A stretch of DNA of 27,848 nt from contig JAAAVE010000106.1 of the NCBI GenBank assembly GCA_015679605.1, positions 1 to 27,848 of the forward strand, in the 5' to 3' direction. The notes beneath the pieces are model-generated. The model did not search any database. It was not told where the DNA came from and saw only the letters and a list, made by a program, of their open reading frames with translations. This document shows positions 18,801 through 27,848 of the stretch, piece after piece; the stretch's first letter is position 1; each line of letters opens with the position of its first letter. The stretch is from Podila epigama (lineage: Eukaryota > Mortierellomycota > Mortierellomycetes > Mortierellales > Mortierellaceae). The position numbers and the translations under genes are program-made.

Positions 18801-21724
18801 CCGCTGCCGCTGCCACTATCGGGCGAAGCTGATCCCGAAGTTGGGCCACCAATAGCCTTGCGAACACGGATAATATCCCCCTCCTTGACATTTAAGCCCT
18901 TGAGGACATCACGGGTAAGGTCGGACAAAATGCTCGAATCCATCTTTTCAGTCCGGAAGGTGGTCGAGTACCGAAGGGCATCTTCAGTGGCAATGCCAGC
19001 CTTGATAAAAAAGTCGTACCAATCAAAGCCCGACTCGGACACCTTCATTCCAGTCACCTTCTCAACATAGGTGACATCCTCTTGTGACATTTCACGAACT
19101 TGCACAGCAATCTTGACGCCATTGAGTTTATGAAGGCTGATCTTTCCATCGTGGAAGCCAAGGAATTCAGCCTCAACCTTGTACTTTCCAGAACGGTCGG
19201 TCCACATCCTCGTGTTCTTTGGTTCTTTTTTTTTTTTTTTTTTTTCCACAATGAAGAGTTACAAGAGACGTTTAGTTGTACGCTGCAAAGATTGACATCC
19301 ATATGTGATATTTCAAAGCCTTGCAATAACGTTTCTATTAGGATACATACTGTTGGGGGCGGCATCAGCAGATTTAGCAGATGATGATGACGAGGTAGAC
19401 TTTGATGTGGACGCTTCCTTTGTTGTTGACTCGGACACTTTGGGAGTTGGCGCAACAGCGACTGGCGGTTGGATGGGAGCTATTGTATGGCAAAAAACCA
19501 TGAAGTGTGAACAAAGGATACAGTTTACAGGAATCGTACATGAAATGAAGTGAGTCAGCTCTGTGACAGTTAATCCAAGTATACTTACGAGCAGGGACGG
19601 CGCGTGCCTGTACTGGGGCGGGCTCCTCCACTGCAGGTTCCTCTTGTTCTTCAGGGACTGGTTCATCCGCAAACTAAAGTGGACGATTGGACAGAATGAA
19701 AGTCAAGGGTGAGTTACGCCTCGAATCCGAAGTTCAACTTCAACAGTGACATGCACATAAAAGAAGTCGCCGTAGACTTACTCTAATATAGGTCGCAGGA
19801 ACGATTCCGACTTGATCTCCAACTTGACACTTCCACCATTCCTCGCTGCTCACGTAATCCGAAACCCAGACTTCATCGTTTTCGCGGATACTGAGTTCCT
19901 CCTCTGTCTCTGCTTGGAAATCATATAGTGCGATCGCCCATCGACCTTCGCATACAGGCGCGGGCTCAACGTACTGCTCCTGTTGATGTTGCTCTTCCTC
20001 ATAAGTCTGATGCTCATCGTGGGCATGTTCCTGGTGGTAAGGTAAGGTGGCTGAAGACATATTGGGTGAATCGCGCGCTGTTCGGTAGGTGGAGGTAGAG
20101 ACGACAGAGTCACGGATGGAAGGTGGTGTTGGCGTTGGCATTGAGGAGCTGGCGGCATCTGGGCGAGAGATGCGTGATTTCTGTTTGGATTCTTGGATTT
20201 TGTTGAAAATAGCCTCAGCATCCTGCTTTGACGCTGCCTGAAAGTCAAATGAGGCAGGGGTCGTGCCAGCGAGGTCCAGGTATACATGTTTCTTTTCTTG
20301 TCGCACTTTGTCAACATCCTCGATAGACCATTGACGCACCGGCGACTAAAATATGAAAATAGGAAAATAAATCGCAATGAGATGACTGAAACGGCGTGTA
20401 GCGAGACATACGATGAATCATCCGTCGAAATCAAATAAATTGTTCATGCGCAGTGTACTTGCCTTGCCCTCTTCGCTTGCAAAATAGATGGTCAAGTTAC
20501 CGACGGCAAGGTTACCCTTCTTCTTCTTTTTCTTCTTGTCGACCTCCTATCAAGGGCAGCGAGAAAAATGAGAAACCGAAAAAGACAGTAGAGAGATGGA
20601 AAGTCAGAAAATAGACTGCGTCGGACAGAAGAAAGAGGGCTCTGTCACAGCCATGCTGTAGAGCGCAAATAAGGAGCGATGGGAATGACCCGCAAGAATG
20701 CAAGGACAAATTATCCCAAATGACAAAAAAGACGACAACATATCCAAAAAAAAGTAAAATGCTTGAAAACCGAATGAAAAAACGGCTTACATTCACAGAC
20801 CAGGACTTGAGGTCGTCTTTTTCATGTGCAAGTGTTAAGGAAGCACTTCCGTTAGATCTGGGGGCAGTCTCTGGAGGAGGTTCCTCGTAAATCTCCTCTT
20901 CTTCTTGCTGCTGGTATTGGTCTTGTGTGTATTCATTCTGATGATGTTCCTGCGCAGGTGTTTGTGCCTGCTGGGCATGTCCGTCCTGTCCTGCAGAAAC
21001 CTTGTTGAAGAAAGCGAATTTTTTGTAAAATTAAAAATCGATGCATATGTGGGTGGATTGGCGAGTTTGGGCTTTACCCTGTGTCGTAAGTAACGAAGGT
21101 CAGGATCGACTTTAAAGGAAAAGGGTCATCTTACCTCGACATAGTTGCCAGGAACAAAGCCAACATGAGTGCCATTTCCAACAAGGAACCAGTCGGGGTC
21201 ATCCTGCTCGTAAAGTGTGAGTGTGTCGCCTTCTTCAAATGAGAGTTCCTCTTCAGTGGTGGCATCATATTTGTACAGTCCTACGACGGTTCCCAAGGCG
21301 GGAAGCTACAAATGTACAAACATTGTTAGATGACAGCTTATTTTAATTCATCCGTCCATGTAATTACGCATATGGAGAAAGACAGAAGGGAGGGAGGGTA
21401 ATAACTGGTCAATCGTTGACCTTCAAGGGGTCGCTAAGCTGGATGGTTGTCGACAAAACGTGTGAAAGTAATGAGGGGGGAGAATGTCGCTCAGGGGGAC
21501 AGGACAACAACATGAAGTATATGAACACCTACAGTCTCGACATAGTTGCTGGGAACGAGGCCAACATGGAGCTCATTGGGGTCAGCTGTCTTGAGCTTGG
21601 CCTTCAACCACTCAGGGTCGTCGTCTTCGAGCAGGTAGAGGACATCATTCTCTTTGATGGTCAGCTCCTCTTCAGTATTGGCGTCAAAGTCGTAAAGCGC
21701 CACGCAAACCTTCAAAAAAGGCAT
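15897..21724 (-). CDS. SLA1: Actin-patch endocytic adaptor Sla1
   Basis: Sla1 couples cargo and clathrin coats to Las17/WASP and Pan1/End3 in cortical actin patches. Ten exons (21724-21533, 21305-21135, 21000-20791, 20546-20463, 20345-19782, 19673-19589, 19479-19351, 19224-18538, 18415-17432, 17320-15897) keep one frame and give 1509 residues; yeast Sla1 has 1244. Order: SH3-1 (about 5-63), SH3-2 (about 68-121), a Gln/Glu-rich linker, a conserved basic block (about 195-285), SH3-3 (about 351-407), SHD1 (about 481-533), which binds NPFxD cargo signals, and the SAM-like SHD2 (about 545-605). Then come an acidic/Trp stretch (DDDAWEIRDP), a Gln-rich coiled coil, and a long Asn/Met/Gly tail with many QMTG/ATG motifs matching the yeast C-terminal repeats. 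Intron 4 uses a GC donor and intron 7 has a poly-A acceptor. The exact start is the least certain point. Confidence 0.93.
15922..16020 (-). repeat. 12-nt tandem repeat encoding Met-Gly-Asn-Asn
   Basis: About eight near-identical 12-bp units (ATGGGCAACAAC on the minus strand) encode Met-Gly-Asn-Asn near the C-terminus of Sla1. Shorter clusters of the same unit occur around 16780-16840 and 16890-16925. Units differ mostly at third positions, so both DNA slippage and protein selection may maintain them. Confidence 0.9.
19225..19245 (-). other. Poly-A-preceded splice acceptor, SLA1 intron 7
   Basis: On the minus strand, intron 7 ends in about 20 A followed by G. The exon encoding the start of SHD1 then begins at 19224 in the right phase. 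A polypyrimidine tract is absent at the usual place. Confidence 0.6.
20457..20462 (-). other. Non-canonical GC splice donor, SLA1 intron 4
   Basis: Exon 4 ends in AAG followed by GCAAGT, the consensus of GC-AG introns. The next exon begins at 20345 after TTTTAG in phase 0. The only nearby GT (GTACAC, four bases later) would shift the frame and give a stop within a dozen codons. Confidence 0.8.
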
Positions 21725-22317
21725 TATGGAAGAGGGGGCGGATGATGGAGGATCAAATACGTGTGCGTGTGCGGATGTGAAATGTGTGAATGTGGTGAGA
21801 TGATGTGGGTGTGAATTTTAATGAATGGAGAGGGCGAAGTGAGAGAAAACGAGAAAAACGAGATGAGATAAAATGTAAAGAAAAAAAAAAATTAAAGTCA
21901 TTTCTTTTTTTGGGCGCAAAAAAGGCAATACTCATCGCGTATGTGCAGCTTCCCTGGCATAGACAGAACGTTTTCATCCATCTCATCCACATCCACATCC
22001 ACATCCACATCAATGCACTCACAACCTCTATTTCCCTTCTCATCACGACCCTTGAGCCAACGTTCATGTACAATCACTTTGTCGGTTTTATAAGGATTAA
22101 AGTCAAGTCAACGGCTCACTTTTCAAACACCCTGATATTAAAGTCTACGTGCGTACCATCCAACGGCGCACAGAAAAGGGTCATCAACTTTTTCGACAAC
22201 ATCGTAGTTGTTGGCGGTGTAACAGCATCGATAATGAAAAATATCCCAATAGCAAGCTGCCTTTAATGCGAATGCGAGTAATGTTGTGAATTCACACCGG
22301 AATATATTGGGTAACTG
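21725..22317. promoter_or_regulatory. SLA1 upstream region and 3' region of the WKF gene
   Basis: These 593 bp hold no gene I can support. They contain TGTG/TGCG-rich sequence near the SLA1 start, a CCACAT hexamer repeat (about 21989-22012) and a TTATAAAA-like sequence on the minus strand near 22090-22098. A 153-codon plus-strand frame crosses the region but has no recognisable domain. Confidence 0.5.
21989..22012. repeat. CCACAT hexanucleotide repeat
   Basis: About four tandem CCACAT units lie in the SLA1 upstream region. Confidence 0.85.
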
Positions 22318-23702
22318 TTATGCCAACAGACGTAATACCTCTAATGCTCTCGACGACTTGACCTTTGCCGCCCGTTTGGCCTCGATCTTGGCGTTTCTGG
22401 CTGCCCCAGCCTCAGCCTTTTCTTCCTCGGACATCATAGCCTCCTCTCCTGGTGTTATTGATTCTTCAGCATCTGTGGCCTGTGTCATCTCCTCGTCGCC
22501 ATCTTTAGTCTCTGCCTCTGACGTTGTCTCCTTGTTGTCTGCATCGCCGTTCTCCTCGTCCTCATCAGGTGCTTCAACAATCTTTTGAGCCTCTTGAATG
22601 ACAGTCTATATTCACACACGCATACATACACATTGACCGGTTAGCGACAAGCAAGTTATATATATATACGAGAACGGCTCGATACATTTTGAGGATGACA
22701 GGAAATGAAGACAAACGGATCGTTTTGCTTACAGTTCTAGCTGCGCCCTTCAGATCATGGATGTACTCCAAGAATATCTCCCAGTGAGAATCAGGAATGT
22801 CCTTATCGCTGTATAAATGGCTAAGCAACCATACTTGGCGTAACTTTTGAAACTTCCAGGTACCTCTTGATCGTTTCCACTCCATGAGATACGCCAGACC
22901 TAGGTGCCATTGTGCAAAAATAACAGGGTGAAGGGTATATCAGAAGAATGAAATAGACAAGACACCATTCATCAAAGATCAGAGAGCTTCATGCCTCATC
23001 GCGTGCAATAATAATGATAGGATATGCCTGCAAGTTCCTACCTGGCGTTGAAGTGTCTAGTTTTGCCAGGGTCTCATCGTCCTGCTTTCCTTTCTTGGTA
23101 TTTGACTTGACCTCGGCTTCTTGTCCGGCTTTACGTTTGTTTCCAGTGATCTCACTGTCGTTGCTATTGCTGCTGCTGATCTTGGAGTCATCTTTCTTGG
23201 CTTCCTTGTTGCTGTCACTGTCACTCTCATCGCCCGAGCCGTCATCACCCTTGACCTTGTACGAAGTATTCTTAAACTTTTCAGCATTATCAATCTCAGA
23301 AGTGTTCTTCAAGAATCGCTTCCACTTTGGCACCTTATTTTGCCCAGCAGCGCCTGCTACTCCAACAGGGGTTGGAGTCTCGGTGGTGTTGTTGGCTTTG
23401 GGGGTGGATGCACTAGCAGGAGAGCTAGGGTTGATGCGAGCTCCAATGCGTTTACTGTGTTGGCTGGCAATGCGTTTGGCGAGCTCGGCCTCCTTACGGA
23501 GACGCTTTCGCTCCAGCTTTGCGGCGATCTCTGTTTCAGTCTTAACATGACGTTCTTTCTTTTTCTTTGGAGCAGGGATATCGATCAGAGGTTCATCTTT
23601 GGATGCCTTGGCGTCGTTCGTGGCTTCAGTGGGAGCAACTGGCTCTTTCTTTTTCTTTTGGGGTTTGGCGACAACAGCCCTCTTGGGGATTGACTCGGAC
23701 AT
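22318..23702 (-). CDS. WKF-domain protein (human C7orf50-like, probably nucleolar)
   Basis: Three exons (23702-23042, 22899-22733, 22605-22318) give 371 residues. The N-terminal 220 residues are Lys/Glu-rich and low complexity, with basic clusters (KKKKE, KRLRKE) that look like nuclear or nucleolar signals and an acidic Ser/Asp run. The centre is the WKF domain (about 221-276), with ToF-like helices YLMEWKRSRGTWKFQKLRQVW and the signature W-K-F at 235-237. The C-terminus is acidic and then basic (KAEAGAARNAKIEAKRAAK). This family is conserved in eukaryotes and tied to the nucleolus and ribosome biogenesis, but its biochemical role is not known to me. It diverges from MTR3 across 264 bp. Donors are GTAGGA and GTAAGC. 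Confidence 0.88.
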
Positions 23703-23966
23703 GGTAGTGCAATGTGATTGTGCAATGTTGTTTTTGCAAAGGAATCACTTTTTTTATGTTTTTATTTTATTTTTTTCTTTTTTCTTTTTTTCTTGATGCT
23801 CTCACCCCGCAAGAATTGCATGCAACCCTTACCAATAAACAAAGAGGCTTCAGGTGTCTGCGCCACTGCAGGTCACAAAATCTTCTTGAAAAACAAAAAG
23901 TGCAACCAAAGATGGTTTGAGCATCACAAAACGCAACACCCATTCATTCATTCATTCATTCACACT
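23703..23966. promoter_or_regulatory. Bidirectional promoter between the WKF gene and MTR3
   Basis: This 264-bp divergent spacer has a T-rich tract next to the WKF gene (about 23750-23792) and A/C-rich sequence next to MTR3. It ends in a CATT tetranucleotide repeat at 23941-23962, four bases before the MTR3 ATG. I see no TATA box. Confidence 0.6.
23941..23962. repeat. CATT tetranucleotide repeat abutting the MTR3 start
   Basis: About five CATT units end four bases before the MTR3 ATG at 23967, so they should lie in the 5' leader. Confidence 0.9.
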
Positions 23967-25289
23967 ATGGATCGCAAAAGAGTACCTGGCCCAGAGTTGA
24001 GCGTCGCTCCTCTCGTGGAATACCCCATCGATAGAAAGTGCTGGACTCCCCAACAGGAACAACGCCATGATACCAAACGCCAGCCAGAAGATATGCGCCC
24101 AATCTGTATGCCCAAACCAAATCCTTTTGACGTGCCAAAGAACATCCTAAGACAAAAGAGAACCCTCAAAAGAGAGTATAATGCTGACCGCATACAACAC
24201 ATACTTGGATTGGCCCCTACATAGATCTCAAGACAGGATTGATCAGTCAAGCAAACGGATCTGCTTACATCGAGCTTGACAAGACAAAGATTGCTTGTGG
24301 CGTGTAAGAGTTCAAAAAACAGCCTTCGACCTACGCAGATACGAACGCCATATTTTGAAACGGAAAGTGATAGCTGACATCGTTGTATTGCTTCACTACC
24401 TAAATAACCTAGCTATGGTCCACGATCGGTCAAGAAGGCTGGTCAAGCATTCAGTGGCCATGGAACATTGAACTGCGAGATCAAGTTCGCCACGTTCTCT
24501 TGCGCCAAAAGACGATCCAATGTCAGGGTACGTGTTTCGACTCATGATTGGACTCAAAGGAATGATGGCTTGGAACGATCCTCTCTTTTTTTTGCACCGA
24601 GAAAAACCTCCCTTCATCAACGCTCATACTTTTCTTTTGTTGCGAACCATTAGGACGCTCAAGAAAAGAATTTGTCGTTGATTATTACTCAAGCATTAAC
24701 ACCTGCTGTTCGTCTGGACTTGTTGCCAAAATCGACAATTGACGTGTACGTCACCGTACTAGAGTGCGATGGCATTTCCTCATGTCTCTCGGCTGCCATC
24801 GTAGCAGCCTCAAGTGCGCTCGCCCACGCTGGCATCGAAATGTTGGATTTGGTTGCTGCATGCTCAGCATCCTATATCTCTACAGGTCCTTCAATAGCCT
24901 CAGAATCAACAGGATCAATAGCGACCTCGCCACCACAAATTTTCATGGATGCAGATCTGGAAGAAGAAAAACACGAGCAGGGATCTATTGTTCTGGCATA
25001 CATGCCTTCAAGGAATGAGGTCACTCATGTTTTCCAAAGTGGAAAGGCAGAGGGAACCACTATCTCCCAAGTATGTTTGAGGAATCACAAACCTGACGGA
25101 AATGTCGCGTTTACTCTTTTTAACTCTGACAGGAGGGACCACCCTATGAAGAAGCTAACACCATGTTCAATTTTTCTCTTTTTTTCCCTCTAGTCTGTTG
25201 AGCACTGTGTTGAAGCCTGCAACAAGATTTACGCAGTGATGCACCACGCACTGGTAGAATCCATCACTGAGAACAAGAATTCTCTGTAG
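23967..25289 (+). CDS. MTR3: Exosome core subunit Mtr3 (RNase PH fold)
   Basis: Mtr3 (human EXOSC6) is a non-catalytic RNase-PH-like subunit of the six-membered exosome ring, which processes rRNA and degrades RNA 3' to 5'. Five exons (23967-24105, 24225-24303, 24413-24527, 24654-25070, 25194-25289) give 281 residues, in the family range. Motifs in order: RQPEDMRPI-YLKTGLISQANGSAY, IACGV-YGPR, FSGHGTLNCEIKFATFS, then TQALTPAVRLDLLPKSTIDVYVTVLE and ALAHAGIEMLDLVAACSA. Several of these cross introns, which confirms the junctions (donors GTATGC, GTAAGA, GTACGT, GTATGT). The intact GxxGPR and PKSTIDV motifs favour Mtr3 over Rrp41/Rrp46. It converges with SNF4 (144 bp between stops). Confidence 0.93.
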
Positions 25290-25433
25290 GAACATACCGA
25301 AACAGGATTGGAAATTTTCAATATGAGAGTCATAGTGATGATGTGCAAAAAGAATACAAATATCCTCTTGAGGGACGACCTTCATTTTCAATGACAAATC
25401 CAATGTTGCAACCTTGCTGGGATCAAATTTACA

Positions 25434-27767
25434 TCATGACGACTGCTCGGTCAGAGATGTGGCGACAGTCGCTGTGGATGCTGACGATGTGTTTGTGGTA
25501 GTATGGCTCCTGTCCGCGAGTACCGAAGAGTCGTCATCCTCGGCCTCGCCCGAGTTCACGGGTTTGCCACTCGCTCCATCCCTCGTGCCTCCGATCAAAT
25601 ATCGCATAATATCCGACAAGCTGACTATGCCCTGAAGCTTGTTCTCATTATCGACTACAATGAGTCGATGAACCTGCGATTTGCGGATGGTTCCAAAGAT
25701 CGAAGACAGACTGTCATTGAGCGTGCAAGTGTGTACTCCCGCAAAGTCCTATTGTAGTATAAACAGCACAAAAATGAGTTATAAGGTATCAAGATTTGCC
25801 GTTTTGCATTTGGTAGGCTCACAATCGGTACCTCTGGTCGTCTCAACAGTGCTTCGGCGACACAAAGATCAAGATCTCTGTACACTCCAGCCTTGACTAG
25901 GGTCTAGAAGGAGGGAGAGGTTAATTCAGTGAGCTCAATATCAAAAGTTCAAAGTACAGGAGCTGTCATGTACTTACCATGACATCCACCGTCTCAAAGA
26001 CATTAAGTACTACACCTATATTCCATATGAAAGAAAGAAGGAGAGAGAAAATAACCCCCGATTCATTAGAATTGATGCCTCGATCAAGTGTACATGTTAG
26101 TCTTTCTGCCCCTTGCTATTCGTACCATCTTCATCAATGATTGGCACAGACGATATCCGACGCTTGACAAACATGTCAATGACTGACATAACAGGTGTTG
26201 AAAGATCAGCTACCGCAAGATCTGAATATATTCCGATCTTGAGCTCTGATAGTGGCTGTCTGAGCGTCTTCTCGTCTTGATACTACTCCAATCAACACAA
26301 CATGAGTACGAGTGAATGATCTATAAGGTGTACGAATACTTGGCCTTCAAAATGTGAAATACATCTATGTGGTGCATCACTTACGTTCACTGCAATAAAT
26401 TTCAGAATCCTATACTGGGTCAACACCGAGACAATCATCTCTTCGCCTGTCTCCGAGTCAACATCCACGAGAGGCAAGCGGTGGGCCCTTGATTCCACGA
26501 GGAGGTGACAAGCATCGTACAGTGATTGTAGCGGATGCAATGAAAACAATTCTGGTGGTGGTACGCCTACCATTTTTTCGACATCTGTTGTGGCAGGGAA
26601 AGATGAGATGCAGTCGTATCGATAAAATGAGTAAGCTCCATCAACTAGCTCGTATCACGTATCAGTCAGACTTTCCTGCAACTGAGCCTCTATGTTACCT
26701 CGCAACTGTGAAATCTGAAATTGGTCCATCTCTCGAATGGCGGCCGTGTAGGATGAATGAGAGTAGTAAAACTGAATCAAGTTGATAAAGTCTGTTGCTG
26801 TCAACATTCCTGCAAACTTGCGGTTCGTTGAATCCCATAGTGGTGCAGATACAATATCTTTTTGTTCGAGCAGAGGCCAGATAGAGGTGAATGTCATTAG
26901 GCATGGCCATCTAGTACTTCAAAGACCATGCCTCACAGGAGCCTTCTGATAGTGCGCGTGCAACTTACTGTACTGCATTAAAACTGACAACGCCTTCTTC
27001 ACCAACAATGTTGTATCAAGGACAATTTGACGATAGCTGACGGGCAAGACGTCGTAGGCCGAGTGCTGTTTCAAGAATGACTCAATCACGGCGTGAGTTC
27101 CCTTGAGTGTCTCCGTATCCTTCTTTTTTCGCCATGCCGAGTATGATGCTACCGGGTCAATATTTTCGGTTGAGCCGCTTGTCACTTGGCTTGGTCCTGC
27201 TCCTGAAGGTACTATACCTCCGTCGCCTGTTGATTGGTCACCTTCAGGAGTGTTCGAAATATGTGGTGATGACGACCCTTGGCGAGCCGTCGATGTAGAG
27301 CTGGAAGCAACAGCATCTTCTTCATACAGGCCATTTTCAGATGGAGGCGCATGCGGCGATGCATCGACGCTCTCACTAAAACTATGACTGAATGTCGGTG
27401 GTGTAGCGAATACGGCCCCAAAGGCTTGCGAGGGCGTGGATGAGGTTCCTTGTGGATTTTCTTCATCGTTCTGAGGCTGCTGCTGCTGCTCAGCCGTTAT
27501 TTCTGTTTGCGGTACTTCGTTCTGCTGGGTCACCATCAGATGTGAAGCAAACTCGTCTGAAAACTCGTCACCAGACCTTTCGCGGTTCCTTTCGGCACCG
27601 TCTTCTTGTTCCTGTGGTGGGTCCGAACTTGTGCTAGTTTGCGGTGTCACGCTGGAATCTGGGTTTGGGTCGTCATTTATTGATTGTTGTTGGAATTCCT
27701 GTACATGGTTGGCGTCTCCACTGAAAGGAGAATTGTGAGGAATGTTCTCAGAATCCCTGTCGCTCAT
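25434..27767 (-). CDS. SNF4: AMPK/Snf1 gamma subunit (four CBS domains)
   Basis: This is the nucleotide-sensing subunit of the Snf1/AMPK energy-stress kinase. Seven exons (27767-26969, 26857-26699, 26584-26385, 26282-26126, 26015-25978, 25903-25832, 25748-25434) give 579 residues. About 225 N-terminal residues are low-complexity and acidic, with Gln, Ser, Thr and Pro runs; yeast Snf4 (322 residues) lacks this extension. The conserved part begins at the [13 protein letters not shown] segment and contains four CBS repeats, with [38 protein letters not shown] and VHRLIVVD. Intron junctions fall inside these motifs and keep phase. Exon 5 is only 38 nt. The start is the ATG at 27767; the open frame continues upstream to the window edge without another ATG, so an upstream exon cannot be ruled out. 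Confidence 0.93.
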
Positions 27768-27848
27768 GTCAAAGTGATGTAAAGTGGATGAAGGTTGCAA
27801 GTATGAAAAGCCGCTTGCTTCAGAAAACGGTAGTGACCCCACAAAAAA

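Noticed and set aside
21805-22266. 153-codon plus-strand open frame upstream of SLA1
   Set aside because: It is low complexity (His/Ile repeats from the CCACAT repeat, Lys runs), has no domain and covers the expected SLA1 promoter.
27768-27842. Upstream extension of SNF4 from a GTG at 27842
   Set aside because: GTG starts are not expected in fungal nuclear genes; the first in-frame ATG at 27767 is used, although an upstream exon stays possible.
1-27848. Transposons, CRISPR arrays, tRNA or rRNA genes
   Set aside because: I saw no transposase or reverse-transcriptase frames, no direct repeat-spacer pattern and no T-loop/A-B box pair that folds as a tRNA. A tRNAscan or Infernal run would be decisive.

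Overview
This is a stretch of nuclear fungal DNA. Every long gene is split by short spliceosomal introns with GT(A/G)AGT-like donors. The intergenic DNA is T- or A-rich with simple repeats, and several genes are typically fungal (SLA1, SNF4, HIS1 and HIS2, mitochondrial branched-chain dehydrogenase E2, MPS1). Gene style and domain content suggest an early-diverging fungus such as Mortierellomycota or Mucoromycota; that placement is an inference, because no rRNA is present. There are no tRNAs, transposons or CRISPR arrays that I can support. One 10-N assembly gap (13156-13165) lies inside a gene.

Layout, left to right: (1) E2 of the branched-chain 2-oxoacid dehydrogenase, + strand, 5' end outside the window; (2) HIS2 histidinol-phosphatase, -; (3) a small mitochondrial-type protein, +; (4) GPN2 GTPase, -; (5) MPS1-type spindle-checkpoint kinase, +; (6) an unusual 806-residue protein with two arrays of 11-residue repeats and a C-terminal MAPEG-like membrane domain, -; (7) a secreted 8-cysteine protein with a probable GPI tail, broken by the assembly gap, -; (8) HIS1 ATP phosphoribosyltransferase, -; (9) SLA1 endocytic adaptor in ten exons, -; (10) a WKF-domain nucleolar-type protein, -; (11) MTR3 exosome subunit, +; (12) SNF4 (AMPK gamma) with four CBS domains, -. 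I rebuilt the exon structures by hand. For genes 2 to 6 and 8 to 12 the exon lengths add up to a multiple of three with one open frame.

The genes are packed densely. Three divergent pairs share promoters of roughly 260-480 bp (HIS2/small mitochondrial gene, GPN2/MPS1, WKF gene/MTR3), and four pairs converge with 140-280 bp between stops. The genes mostly serve unrelated housekeeping roles. Two threads link some of them: HIS1 and HIS2 both belong to histidine biosynthesis and both have a perfect Gcn4/CPC1-type TGACTCA site upstream, and the WKF gene and MTR3 both point to nucleolar RNA work. The most novel item is gene 6, which joins long 11-mer amphipathic-type repeats to a MAPEG-like membrane module.
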